DNA of 64,000 nucleotides from Nostoc favosum CHAB5714 (GTDB lineage Bacteria > Cyanobacteriota > Cyanobacteriia > Cyanobacteriales > Nostocaceae). This document shows positions 34,341 through 43,710 of the stretch, one piece after another (the stretch's first letter is position 1; the number at the start of each line of letters is the position of its first letter). A program made the translations under genes and the position numbers. Under the pieces are notes generated by a model. It searched no databases, was not told the origin of the DNA, and saw only the letters and a list, made by a program, of their open reading frames with translations. The DNA is taken from assembly GCF_020829495.1 (NCBI RefSeq), contig NZ_JAIVFQ010000001.1, positions 221,493 through 285,492 on the forward strand, written 5' to 3'.

Positions 34341-35615
34341 CTAATTTTTCCCATTCGGACGTTGAATAATTGTCTCCACCACCCGCCGCTTGGCTTTTGG
34401 ATCAATACCAACCAAACGCACATACTCACCGCTATATTCTGTCAGAGTTGATTCCAAATTTGAGATTGCATCAGACTCTGCATCGATGTGGCTATGAACA
34501 CAAGTTTGCCAAGCACCTGTACGGAAGCGGCGTTCATCTACGTGTTCAATGCTAATTTTGTAACCTTGAGACAATAATTGCCTAATTTGAGCTTGTGTAT
34601 CTAGGGTCAAATGGGTACTCGATGCTTCCTGTTTTTGGAATCCATTAGTTTTTGCTTCTTGAGTTGCACCATTGCTTGATGGCTGATTAATTGGTGTTAC
34701 AGCAGGAGGTGGTGCAGATTGAGAATTTCTACCTCGATTGAGTCGATTGTAATCATCAACCAAGTGGGAATTTTCCACCCGTTTTTGTTCACCAACGAGG
34801 AAGTTACCAGACTCGATTAAGTGAGACAGCCTGAAATCTGGCTTTTTAAATTCTGGTGGCCCTTCAACGCTATTAACCACATTCAAGGATACCTGCTCAA
34901 AACCTACTTGATGGATGTAGTTGCGGATTTGTTCGTCATAAATGCGCGATCGCAAAGCGCTAAAAAAGTCAATGGACTGATTGACAAAAGTATCAACTAG
35001 CTGTTCAACTTCCTTCTGTGACAGCCCATCCGATTCAAAAATCCCCTTGACAATTCCTACCTTGTCGTCTCGGTTTGGTTCCCAGTAAAATTTTTCCATC
35101 CGTCCATCCCGAATTAACGGTGCATAGAGGGTGGAAAAATCATTACCTGTGACAATAATCGGTACACGATGTAAAGGTGTGGAATCATAGCTTCCAGGCA
35201 ACTGCACATCTGTGGGATTATCAGCAATATTCATCAGTGTGGCATTCACCAACTGCGTATTTACAGTATATTGAGTGCCTTCATCAAAGCGTCCAGCACC
35301 TGCATCTAAATCGTTAATCATCAGTACACACATTTTGCCGCGTACCTTGATCAGTTCTGCTGTTTCCCGATAGCGTAGCCGAATCAACCGCGCCGGATCT
35401 CCTGCATCTGGACTTTCCAACTCGCCGCCAGATATGTTAGTCACTTCGATACCCATTTTCTCGAAGACTAATTGACATTGAAATGTTTTGCCTTCTCCTT
35501 TGCGTCCGTGAATACCTAAAATCACGGGGACTCGCACGCCAGGAAGTTTTAGAAAGTTTTTGGTGATGTGGACAGCCAGTTTGTCTAGAAAGCGGGGAGC
35601 GATGTAGTAACCCAT
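34341..35615 (-). CDS. rca: Rubisco activase with RbcS-like C-terminal domain
   Basis: The 424-residue protein (from MGYYIAPRF; a GTG seven codons upstream is also in frame) is an AAA+ remodeller that removes inhibitory sugars from Rubisco. Walker A GRKGEGKT and Walker B VLMINDLDAG are clear. After a Pro/Ser-rich linker (about 300-335) comes an RbcS-like (SSUL) domain, the last about 85 residues, which resembles the rbcS product upstream (IRQLLSQGYKISIEHVDE ... EYVRLVGID). SSUL domains tether activase to Rubisco within carboxysomes. It lies on the same strand downstream of the Rubisco operon. Confidence 0.94.
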   Translation of the reverse strand: MGYYIAPRFLDKLAVHITKNFLKLPGVRVPVILGIHGRKGEGKTFQCQLVFEKMGIEVTNISGGELESPDAGDPARLIRLRYRETAELIKVRGKMCVLMINDLDAGAGRFDEGTQYTVNTQLVNATLMNIADNPTDVQLPGSYDSTPLHRVPIIVTGNDFSTLYAPLIRDGRMEKFYWEPNRDDKVGIVKGIFESDGLSQKEVEQLVDTFVNQSIDFFSALRSRIYDEQIRNYIHQVGFEQVSLNVVNSVEGPPEFKKPDFRLSHLIESGNFLVGEQKRVENSHLVDDYNRLNRGRNSQSAPPPAVTPINQPSSNGATQEAKTNGFQKQEASSTHLTLDTQAQIRQLLSQGYKISIEHVDERRFRTGAWQTCVHSHIDAESDAISNLESTLTEYSGEYVRLVGIDPKAKRRVVETIIQRPNGKN

Positions 35616-35702
35616 AAAATTATCTTTGCCTAGCACTGCTTAAAGTAATGTTAAGTTTTTTTGGTGATAACTGTTTATTTATCTTTTGGTAGAAAAGCAA
35701 CG

Positions 35703-36109
35703 CTACCATACACGTCTTATTGGATATGCATCAAAAATTTTATCAGCACTCAGTATAGGTATATTTTCTACGAGTGCTTGTGCAATTAAAAGTCGGTCGA
35801 ATGGGTCACGGTGATGTAAATATAGTGTAGCAACAACAGTAATATGATCTATGGTGATTGGCAGTAATTCAATACCATTGCTAATTATTTGCTGTTCGAT
35901 AAACTCGTTAAAAGCCAGACCAAAGTTGAGTTTACCAATGCTGTGCTTGATTGCCATTTCCCAAACGCTAGCAATACTCAATAGATTTTCATTATTTTCA
36001 ATTTGCGATCGCTTCTAGCGGGCGCTCTGCGCCATCGCATACTAACGCTGATTCTTGGATCACCCATCACAAACCAAATAAAAGTATGAGTGTCCAGTAG
36101 CTGCCTCAT
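35703..36109 (-). pseudogene. PIN-domain toxin broken by a 29-bp repeat
   Basis: The start (36109 downward) reads MRQLLDTHTFIWFVMGDPRISVS, then hits a 29-bp dispersed repeat at 36012-36040 that shifts the frame. The rest continues as IENNENLLSIASVWEMAIKH to LLIAQALVENIPILSADKIFDAYPIRRVW. Removing 29 bases restores one PIN protein of about 126 residues. The start codon overlaps the antitoxin stop (TAATG), as in type II modules. Confidence 0.85.
36012..36040. repeat. 29-bp dispersed repeat inside the toxin gene
   Basis: The insert CTTCTAGCGGGCG...CGCCATCGCAT forms, with flanking GCGATCG, an imperfect palindrome bounded by GCGATCGC and GCGCCATCGC. It resembles other GCGATGCC-type repeats here. 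Confidence 0.75.
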
Positions 36110-36333
36110 TACATATATTCCTTAAAATCTTCTAGTGGTTCATCAAAGTCATCAGATATTGTTACAAGTCCTTTGGCACTACCATACTTAGGACGGTGTT
36201 TAAGTTGCGACACAGGAGTTAACTTCACCAAAGGTTGATTATCTTTGATGATGATAATTTCCTCACCACTGAGTGCTGCTTCAATTAAGTCAGGTAAGTT
36301 TTGAGATGCTTCAGCTAGAGTAATTTGTTGCAT
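36109..36333 (-). CDS. Phd/YefM-type antitoxin
   Basis: The 74-residue protein (MQQITLAEASQNLPDLIEAAL...EEIIIIKDNQPLVKLTPV) matches the Phd/YefM family, whose members bind DNA at their N-terminus and neutralise a toxin at their C-terminus. The ATG at 36333 is preferred; a GTG three codons earlier is possible. Its partner PIN toxin is broken, so this is an intact antitoxin without an active toxin. Confidence 0.85.
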   Translation of the reverse strand: MQQITLAEASQNLPDLIEAALSGEEIIIIKDNQPLVKLTPVSQLKHRPKYGSAKGLVTISDDFDEPLEDFKEYM

Positions 36334-36393
36334 AGTTACCACCTTTGGATATAAAAATCAGGTGCTACCACTATCCTAACTTTGAATGCTCGA

Positions 36394-37020
36394 TTAAGTC
36401 AGAGGAAACCAATTTAACCAAGCGTCCCAATTTTCCACGATTTGGGCAAATTCTGCATAACCGCCTGCTCTAGGATGAACACCATCATTGGCTCTTGCTT
36501 CATTAATCCAGATATTTGATTTTTCTAATATCGGAGAAACGTCTAAATAAGGTATATTCAATTCATTGCAAATTAAAGCAAACTGTTTAGATAAATCAGT
36601 ATTTATGTTCGTTCTTTGACTATCTTTTTGTTTTGCGTAGGGTGCAGGGCCAACCATCAAAACAGGGTATAACTTTTGAGCTTCACTTAAAATTTCATGG
36701 GCATTTTTGATAGAATCTGCCAAATCCACACGAGTTTTACCATTTTCTAATGTTGTATCATTCAATCCAAAAGAAAATACAACTCTGCCATCATATTCTT
36801 TGGGTAATCGCAGTGATACTTCCTGTAACCAACGCTTTGATATATCAGTACTCGTATCACGCCTAATTCCTAAATTATAGTAAGTAATGTCATAACCTTT
36901 TTTATTAGCATTAGCACATACTCTTCCTGTCCAACCAAGACATTCTTGATCGCCAGTACCATTAACAAAAGAGTCACCAACAAAGCAAATTCTTACTTCC
37001 GGCAGATGCTGTAATTCCAT
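36394..37020 (-). CDS. GDSL/SGNH lipase-like hydrolase
   Basis: The 208-residue protein has the SGNH blocks: VGDSFVNGTGD with the catalytic serine, YNLGIRRDTS, SFGLNDTT, and the C-terminal NDGVHPRAGGYAEFA providing Asp and His. No signal peptide is visible, so it is probably cytoplasmic. It sits between rbcS and the antitoxin. No link to carbon fixation is known or implied beyond position. Confidence 0.88.
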   Translation of the reverse strand: MELQHLPEVRICFVGDSFVNGTGDQECLGWTGRVCANANKKGYDITYYNLGIRRDTSTDISKRWLQEVSLRLPKEYDGRVVFSFGLNDTTLENGKTRVDLADSIKNAHEILSEAQKLYPVLMVGPAPYAKQKDSQRTNINTDLSKQFALICNELNIPYLDVSPILEKSNIWINEARANDGVHPRAGGYAEFAQIVENWDAWLNWFPLT

Positions 37021-37133
37021 TTATTATCTTCTTAAAAAACGCAGAGGTTTACACAAAGGGACGCCAAGTTATTCTCTGCGTTGCTCTGCGTTTTCCCTTG
37101 CGTCCCTCTGCGTTTCAAAAAAAATCTAATAAA

Positions 37134-37163
37134 TAGGAGAGGCAGATAATTCCACCTCTCCTA
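37134..37163 (-). terminator. Terminator of the Rubisco operon
   Basis: On the minus strand, TAGGAGAGG pairs with CCTCTCCTA around a 12-base loop, and the stem is followed by TTTATTAGATTTTTTTT. It starts 36 bases after the rbcS stop. Confidence 0.8.
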
Positions 37164-37198
37164 TGGAGATAAACTAATTACTTAGAGCAACGCTTGCT

Positions 37199-37537
37199 TT
37201 AATATCTGTTAGCTTTGTTGGGTTTATGAACAAGAAAGCTGAGAATTTGGCACTGCTTGATGTTGTCAAAACCCACAACACGGATATAGCTGGTGTTGAA
37301 TTGAGAACGACATGCTTGAACTTCGCTCAATACTTCTTGAGTGGATTTAGCACCAAACAAAGGCAACTTCCACATTGTCCAATATAATTCTGTTGGCTCA
37401 GAAGTTTCGTTAAACTCGATCGCTGGAATGTAACCTTGATTCAAAATGTACTGGATCTGCTTGGCAATTTGAGCGTCAGACAGGGGTGGCAGATAAGAAA
37501 GGGTTTCGTAACGACGCTCTTTTGGTAAAGTTTGCAT
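37199..37537 (-). CDS. rbcS: Rubisco small subunit
   Basis: The 112-residue protein is the small subunit of form IB Rubisco: [32 protein letters not shown], and [15 protein letters not shown]. It assembles with RbcL in the carboxysome. It is the last gene of rbcL-rbcX-rbcS and lies 47 bases from rbcX. Length is normal. Confidence 0.97.
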   Translation of the reverse strand: MQTLPKERRYETLSYLPPLSDAQIAKQIQYILNQGYIPAIEFNETSEPTELYWTMWKLPLFGAKSTQEVLSEVQACRSQFNTSYIRVVGFDNIKQCQILSFLVHKPNKANRY

Positions 37538-37584
37538 AGCTTTTTGATAATGGGTTGCGATTTTTGACTACTAGGTTGACCGAA

Positions 37585-37992
37585 CTAATTAGATAAATTA
37601 TCCAAATTCGGATCTGAAGTTGCTTGCTGTTCTGGTTGCAGACTGGGGTTAGATGCGTCTATTCGTGTGATGCGTTCTAAATGCTGGCGACGCTGTTCCA
37701 TGTTGGCTTGCTGAATGCCAGTGGTAACCATTTCCGGTAAAAATTCGATGATTTCTTCCGCAATGTGTTCCCTGACAGTCATGATTCGCAAAGCCAAATC
37801 TGGTTTTTCTCGCAACAGTTGCTCAATGTATGATTCACCATTCTGAATTTTGCCAGCAGAAAAGTTATGCAGCCAAAGTTCTAATGGAGGATTCGTTTCG
37901 CCTAGCTGTGCCAGTACTGTCCTTAGAGCCTGATAAGTCAGGTAGCTTTGGAGAGTCTTGGCTGTGTCCTTCGCAATTTGCTTAAGATTCAT
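37585..37992 (-). CDS. rbcX: Rubisco assembly chaperone RbcX
   Basis: The 135-residue protein is helical and has the RbcX pattern (MNLKQIAKDTAKTLQSYLTYQALRTVLAQL, EQLLREKPDLALRIMTVREH). It binds the C-terminal tail of RbcL and helps assemble its octameric core. The C-terminal 25 residues are variable and Gln/Pro/Asn-rich, typical of the family. It sits between rbcL and rbcS, separated from rbcL by repeats. Confidence 0.95.
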   Translation of the reverse strand: MNLKQIAKDTAKTLQSYLTYQALRTVLAQLGETNPPLELWLHNFSAGKIQNGESYIEQLLREKPDLALRIMTVREHIAEEIIEFLPEMVTTGIQQANMEQRRQHLERITRIDASNPSLQPEQQATSDPNLDNLSN

Positions 37993-38009
37993 GCTTGACC
38001 CCAGCCCTG

Positions 38010-38125
38010 AAGAGTTATGAGTTATGAGTTATGAGTTATGAATTAATGCAAATCCTAACTCTTAACAGACGCGATGAATCGCGTCTTTACACTCTTGTAC
38101 AGACGCGATTAATCGCGTCTCTACT
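38010..38125. repeat. Repeats between rbcX and rbcL
   Basis: GAGTTAT heptamers (about 38016-38040) are followed by two copies of the GACGCGATTAATCGCGTC palindrome (38068-38085 with one change at the centre, and 38102-38119). The repeats lie within the probable operon transcript. Confidence 0.9.
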
Positions 38126-38144
38126 TCTAACTCCTAACTTTTGA

Positions 38145-39575
38145 TCAGACGGTATCCATTGCTTCAAACTCGAACTTGATTTCTTTCCACAGTTCGCAAG
38201 CAACAGCTAGTTCAGGAGACCACTTGGCAGCTTCGCGGATGATATCGTTACCTTCACGAGCCAAGTTGCGGCCTTCGTTACGAGCTTGAACAACGGCTTC
38301 CAAGGCGACGCGGTTAGCGGTTGCACCAGGAGCGTTACCCCAAGGGTGACCCAGAGTACCACCACCGAATTGTAGTACGGAGTCATCACCAAAGATTTCT
38401 ACCAGGGCGGGCATGTGCCATACGTGGATACCACCAGAAGCAACTGCCATTACACCAGGTAGAGAAGCCCAGTCTTGGGTAAAGTAAATACCACGAGACT
38501 TGTCTTGCTCAATGTAGTTTTCACGCAACAGGTCAACGAAGCCCATTGTGATGCCACGCTCACCTTCCAACTTACCAACTACGGTGCCGGTGTGGATGTG
38601 GTCACCACCAGACAAACGTAGGGCTTTAGCCAATACACGGAAGTGGATACCGTGGTTCTTTTGACGGTCAATTACAGCGTGCATAGCACGGTGAATGTGC
38701 AGCAATATACCATTGTCGCGGCACCAACGAGCCAATGTGGTGTTGGCGGTGAAACCTGCGGTGAGGTAGTCATGCATGATGATGGGCATTTTGAGTTCTT
38801 TTGCGTACTCAGCCCGCTTCAGCATTTCTTCACAGGTAGGAGCGGTGACGTTTAGGTAGTGACCTTTGATTTCACCGGTTTCTGCTTGGGCTTTGTTGAT
38901 AGCTTCAGCTACGAACAAGAAGCGATCGCGCCATCTTTGGAATGGTGCGGAGTTGATGTTTTCGTCGTCTTTGGTGAAGTCCAAACCACCGCGCAAGCAC
39001 TCGTATACAGCGCGTCCGTAGTTCTTAGCAGAAAGACCCAATTTGGGCTTAATGGTACAACCCAGCAAAGGACGACCGTATTTGTTTAACTTGTCGCGCT
39101 CAACTTGGATACCGTGAGGAGGCCCTTGGAAGGTCTTGATGTAAGCTACTGGAAAACGGATGTCTTCTAGACGCAGTGCCCGCAGAGCTTTGAAACCAAA
39201 TACGTTACCTACAATTGAGGTCAACACGTTGGTTACAGAACCTTCTTCAAACAAGTCCAGAGGATAGGCAACGTAGCAGATGTACTGGTTGTCTTCACCG
39301 GGAACTGGTTCGATATCGTAGCAACGACCTTTGTAGCGATCGAGGTCGGTGAGCAAGTCTGTCCACACAGTTGTCCAAGTACCTGTGGAAGACTCAGCCG
39401 CTACAGCCGCACCTGCTTCTTCGGGAGGAACACCAGGCTGGGGTGTCATGCGGAACGCAGCTAGAAGATCGGTATCTTTTGGTGTGTAATCGGGTGTGTA
39501 ATAAGTTAGTCTGTAATCTTTAACCCCGGCTTGATACCCAGATTTGCTCTGAGTCTTCGTTTGAGCGTAAGACAT
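38145..39575 (-). CDS. rbcL: Rubisco large subunit, form IB
   Basis: The 476-residue catalytic subunit carboxylates ribulose bisphosphate. Key segments are visible: the lysine of [13 protein letters not shown] that is carbamylated and its neighbouring Asp/Glu, the active-site KPKLG, loop 6 [12 protein letters not shown], and [15 protein letters not shown]. The start is ATG with AAGGATAAAAT upstream. The 981-base gap to the next gene fits the long leader known for Anabaena rbcL. Confidence 0.99.
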   Translation of the reverse strand: MSYAQTKTQSKSGYQAGVKDYRLTYYTPDYTPKDTDLLAAFRMTPQPGVPPEEAGAAVAAESSTGTWTTVWTDLLTDLDRYKGRCYDIEPVPGEDNQYICYVAYPLDLFEEGSVTNVLTSIVGNVFGFKALRALRLEDIRFPVAYIKTFQGPPHGIQVERDKLNKYGRPLLGCTIKPKLGLSAKNYGRAVYECLRGGLDFTKDDENINSAPFQRWRDRFLFVAEAINKAQAETGEIKGHYLNVTAPTCEEMLKRAEYAKELKMPIIMHDYLTAGFTANTTLARWCRDNGILLHIHRAMHAVIDRQKNHGIHFRVLAKALRLSGGDHIHTGTVVGKLEGERGITMGFVDLLRENYIEQDKSRGIYFTQDWASLPGVMAVASGGIHVWHMPALVEIFGDDSVLQFGGGTLGHPWGNAPGATANRVALEAVVQARNEGRNLAREGNDIIREAAKWSPELAVACELWKEIKFEFEAMDTV

Positions 39576-40100
39576 ATTTTATCCTTCCCTGAAATCACTC
39601 TTGTTAATTATCAAATCACGTTTTGTGCAACTTCCCCTCACCCGATTTTTCCCCCCTTCATCGGGGAGGAGATCAGGAAAAATTTTTGTTAGGGGTTGTT
39701 TTTGGCAAAGGGTAACAGTTTTTTTGCGGCGGACACTTTGGTAGCGGTGGTAGCCCTCCTCACCAGTGTTATCCCCTTCTAGGGGTACACGACCTAGCGC
39801 TTCTACTGTTTCCTCTTCCTACGAATCAAAATTCTTTTTTACCTCTTTTTCGCACCCAACTAAACCTTCTCAATTTCACCAAAACTTCCGCTTTTCGCGG
39901 CTTGATTTAGATAATTTCCCTACAAATCGGGGTATTCAGGGGATTGGCCTGGCTGGCACACATTCCCGCCTTTACACTCCTTCTATCTTCTCCGTTGATG
40001 GAAAAGATACCAGAAAAGAATTTACTTGACAGAGATTTAGCAGAGTCGTGAGCGTAAAGATAAAAAATTGCACACCACGTAATTTGTAACTTATTCCACA
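39576..40100 (-). promoter_or_regulatory. Long 5' leader/promoter region of rbcL
   Basis: No gene is supported here. In Anabaena the rbcL transcript has a leader of roughly 500 bases, and the DNA at about 40040-40140 is AT-rich with several possible -10 boxes. I cannot fix the start or any regulator site. Low-complexity C/T-rich tracts occur near 39625-39680. Confidence 0.35.
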
Positions 40101-40235
40101 ATATATCAATAATTCGATAAGTTATTCTTTGAAAGTTTTTAACTTATATATTTAATTTTGTTATTACATAAAGATTTAACATTTTGTTACAGATGCTTTA
40201 CAAGGTGTCATCAATAACTGTATGGAAGCTTTTGG

Positions 40236-40437
40236 GAGTGGGGAGTTTGGAGTTTGGAGTTTGGAGTTTGGAGTTTGGAGTTTGGAGTTTGGAGTTTGGA
40301 GTTTGGAGTTAGGAGTTTGGAGTTAGGAGTTTGGAGTTTGGAGTTTGGAGTTTGGAGTTTGGAGTTTGGAGTTAGGAGTTTGGAGTTTGGAGTTTGGAGT
40401 TTGGAGTTTGGAGTTTGGAGTTTGGAGTTTGGAGTTA
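40236..40437. repeat. 7-bp tandem array (GAGTTTG)
   Basis: About 28 copies of GGAGTTT with a few GGAGTTA variants, between the divergent rbcL and propeller-protein genes. Coding-like frames in it are repeat artefacts. Confidence 0.95.
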
Positions 40438-40556
40438 TAAGAATTATTTCCTCAATGCCCAATTCCATTAAATTTGAGGAAAATTCCAGATGACGTTTAA
40501 AAAATCCTGACTAGGGGAACACTGGAACTAACCCAAAGCCAGTTTAGGTAACGGCT

Positions 40557-41663
40557 ATGGGTACTGTCTCCAAAGGAAATGTCACCGTGGTATTGTTTTG
40601 CAAGCGTACTAGTTTATTGACTACTTCTATCTTGCTGGGGTTGATAGCTTTGCCAAGTATAGGATGGGCACAAAAAACCCCTGATATTAATTCATCTGAT
40701 GTCACCCCTGCTTACCCACCTTCTGCACCGCCACCGCGAGTAGAACCTTTGCCCGATGAGCGAGGAGTTCAAGAACATTCACCAGAAACTGATTATCGTG
40801 TCGGTAACTTACTAGGAGATATTACAGGCAATCTTTGGGTAGGTTCTTGGCGGGGACTATCGCGGATTGATCCTAAAACCGGCAAGATTATTTCTCGTGT
40901 TAGTTTACCGAATGTTGCCATTGGTGCTTTAGCTCAAGACAAAGTAGGACGTTTGTGGGTAGGAAGTTATGATGGACTGTTCCGAGTAGACCCCCGTACT
41001 AGTGAAATCACCGCGCAGAATTTATTTTTGCCTTCTAAACGGGTGTTGTCATTGTTAGTTGACAAACGGGGTTATTTGTGGACTGGAACTGATAGCGGTT
41101 TAGCCCTAATTAGTCCCGACCAAGGCTTGATTATGACAACATTAAAAAATCTGCCTGGTGTCAGCGCCAACACCATGACTTTAGATGCTGAAGGTCAACT
41201 GTGGGTTGGTACACTTGATGGATTGGTACGGGTAAATACTGCTAGTGCTGCGATTATGAAGCGGATAGCCGATTTACCAGGGACGACTGTCCAAGCTTTA
41301 GCTATCAGTCCAGAAGGGTTAATTTGGGCGGGAATGCCGAATAATTTGCTAGTTATTAACCCAAAAACTGGTGCAGTGTTACGGTCTGTAACTCGCCTGC
41401 GTGGGCGTGACGTGACGGCGGTACGTTTTGCTAAAGATGGTAGTGTCTGGGTTGGGACTAACAATGGTTTGTTACGATTAAATCCAAATACAGGAGCTGT
41501 GTTAGATGCAGAAGTTGCTGGACTTCCTTCTAGTCGGGTTCTTGCTCTTGCACCTGACATAGCTAATAAATTATGGATCGGCACTAGTGAAGGTCTAGCT
41601 TGGTTAATGCCCAAAACTAACAGTGCAAAACCCCATATTGCTTTCAGTCGCGCCGTTAAATGA
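40557..41663 (+). CDS. Exported beta-propeller protein
   Basis: The 368-residue protein has a signal peptide (LLTTSILLGLIALPSIGWAQ) and then seven or more repeats of (L/I)W(V/A/I)G(T/S)xxGLxR(V/I)(D/N)PxT(G/S), the two-component-regulator propeller type. The domain fills almost the whole protein. No enzyme or signalling domain follows, unlike hybrid kinases. It is probably periplasmic. The function is unknown. Confidence 0.85.
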   Translation: MGTVSKGNVTVVLFCKRTSLLTTSILLGLIALPSIGWAQKTPDINSSDVTPAYPPSAPPPRVEPLPDERGVQEHSPETDYRVGNLLGDITGNLWVGSWRGLSRIDPKTGKIISRVSLPNVAIGALAQDKVGRLWVGSYDGLFRVDPRTSEITAQNLFLPSKRVLSLLVDKRGYLWTGTDSGLALISPDQGLIMTTLKNLPGVSANTMTLDAEGQLWVGTLDGLVRVNTASAAIMKRIADLPGTTVQALAISPEGLIWAGMPNNLLVINPKTGAVLRSVTRLRGRDVTAVRFAKDGSVWVGTNNGLLRLNPNTGAVLDAEVAGLPSSRVLALAPDIANKLWIGTSEGLAWLMPKTNSAKPHIAFSRAVK

Positions 41664-41809
41664 TTAGTTAAGAGTTATGAGTTAGGAGTTATAAGTTAAA
41701 GAATTTTTTAAATTCAAAACTCCTCACTCCTCACTTTTAACTTCTAACTCAGCACTGGCTCAACACCGTGCTATCCATGTACAGCACTCCCCACTCCCCA
41801 CTTAGGAAA

Positions 41810-42580
41810 ATGGCAATCACTACCCAGCAATTAATTCAATGGAAACAACAGGGACGTTCAATTGTGGCGTTGACGGCCTGGGATTATGCGATCGCTCAAC
41901 TCATCGATGCAGCTGGTGTAGACTTAATCCTTGTGGGTGACTCTATGGCAGTAGTTCTAGGGTATGAAACAACACTGCCGATAACTTTGGATGAGATGAT
42001 ATACCACGCCAAATCTGTGCGTCGTGGGGTTAAACGCGCATTAGTGGTTGTAGATTTACCATTTTTGACGTATCAAGAAAGTCTCCAACAAGCGATGCAC
42101 TCAGCTGGGCGGGTACTGAAGGAAACGGGCGCTCAAGCGGTAAAATTGGAAGGTGGCTATCCAGCGATCGCAGAAACTATTGCTCGTTTGGTACAAGCTG
42201 GAATTCCGGTAATGGGTCATGTGGGTTTGACACCGCAATCAGTACATCAACTCGGTTTGCGACAACAAGGGAAAACGCAAGAAGCGAGTGAGAGGATTTT
42301 ACAAGAAGCGATCGCTCTGGAACAAGCAGGTGTATTTTCTCTCGTTTTAGAGCATATCCCCGCAGATTTGGCAATGCAGATTACACAAAAATTGAGCATT
42401 CCGACAATCGGTATCGGTGCAGGAACTCACTGCGATGGACAAGTTTTAGTTACCTCTGATGTACTCGGACTTACCGAGAAGCATCCACCATTCGCCAAAG
42501 TTTACACCAACTTGCGGGAGACGATTACCAAAGCCGTGCAAGATTATGCAGTGGAAGTGCGCGATCGGAAATTTCCATGA
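41810..42580 (+). CDS. panB: 3-methyl-2-oxobutanoate hydroxymethyltransferase
   Basis: The enzyme makes ketopantoate from alpha-ketoisovalerate in pantothenate/CoA synthesis. It has [24 protein letters not shown], the metal-binding VGDSMAV region, [22 protein letters not shown] (LGLRQQGKT), and [11 protein letters not shown]. The ATG at 41810 has an AGGA site four bases upstream. A GTG 14 codons earlier is in frame but lies in CCCCACT repeats, so the shorter start is preferred (256 residues). Confidence 0.94.
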   Translation: MAITTQQLIQWKQQGRSIVALTAWDYAIAQLIDAAGVDLILVGDSMAVVLGYETTLPITLDEMIYHAKSVRRGVKRALVVVDLPFLTYQESLQQAMHSAGRVLKETGAQAVKLEGGYPAIAETIARLVQAGIPVMGHVGLTPQSVHQLGLRQQGKTQEASERILQEAIALEQAGVFSLVLEHIPADLAMQITQKLSIPTIGIGAGTHCDGQVLVTSDVLGLTEKHPPFAKVYTNLRETITKAVQDYAVEVRDRKFP

Positions 42581-42723
42581 CAGTTTCCAAAAGCATGGAC
42601 TTTATTATCAAAAAATACAAGACGTTGCCGAATAGTTAGTTTTTCACCTGGGATAATTTATGCAATCAGAGAGCAGCACATTATAAAATTGCTGAAGTTA
42701 AAAATTGTGCTACAACATCCAGA

Positions 42724-43540
42724 GTGAAAACTGACAGCATATTTTATCGCCTATTTCAAGAATTCCCCAGTATCTTCTTTGAACTGATTGGCAATCCTCC
42801 TGAAACTGCAAATACCTATCAATTCTCTTCAGTTGAAATCAAACAAACTGCCTTTAGAATAGATGGTGTATTTCTTCCCACTCAAAACGAAGAAAATCCG
42901 ATTTATTTCGTTGAAGTTCAATTTCAACCAGACTCAGATATTTATTTGCGCCTAGTTTCGGAAGTATTTCTCTATTTGCGGCAAAATAAATCTAAAAATT
43001 CTTGGCGAGGAGTGGTGATTTATCCCAGAAGGAATATAGATACTGGTGAGCGACAAGATTGCTACGAATTCTTCAATAGCGATCGTATTAGTATAATTTA
43101 CTTGGATGAACTAGGTGAAGCTGCATCACTACCAATAGGTATTGCTACCATCAAATTAGTAATTGAAAATGAAGATACAACTATTACTACCGCCAGAGAA
43201 CTAATTAACCGTACTAAACAAGCGGTAAATTTGCAACTGCCACAAAAACAATTACTAGAATTAATAGAGACAATTCTGGTTTATAAATTGCCTAATATTA
43301 AGTCGAGAGGAGATAGAGGCGATGTTTGGGTTAAGTGAGTTGAAGCAAACACGGGTTTATCAAGAAGCTAAACAAGAAGGCAAAGAAGAAGGTAAACAAG
43401 AAGGTCGTTTTGAGGCAAAATTAGAAGCTGTACCTAAACTGCTAACACTGGGTTTAAGTGTGGAACAAATATCACAAGCGTTAGATTTGGATGTTGCCCA
43501 AGTCCAGCAAGCACTACAGCAAAAGCCTCTCAAGGAATAA
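42724..43540 (+). pseudogene. DUF2887/Rpn-like nuclease gene with a single-base frameshift
   Basis: The 5' part (42724-43338, GTG start) encodes a PD-(D/E)XK-type Rpn/DUF2887 protein (MKTDSIFYRLFQEFPSIFFELIG; FVEVQFQPD). The C-terminal part, in another frame (43322-43540), has MFGLSELKQTRVYQEAKQEGKEEGK. Reading ATTAGTCGAGAG instead of ATTAAGTCGAGAG near 43299 joins them as ISREEIEAMFGLSEL. So one extra A breaks the gene, or it is a sequencing error. Confidence 0.8.
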
Positions 43541-43710
43541 GTTCAGACAAGCGATGTCTGGCGACAATCCGCTTTTTGTCTACGCATCTTAGGTTAGCGT
43601 AATTGCTGTTGTTGTATTTACAGAAGTAGTTATGAGTTAGCCTGTTTTTATTTAATTTTACTTCTGTGATCCTGATGGATACTTATGATATAGGAACTAA
43701 AAATTTAACT

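Noticed and set aside
40211..40493. Repeat proteins in the GAGTTTG array
   Set aside because: Heptamer array read in three frames; non-coding spacer between divergent genes.
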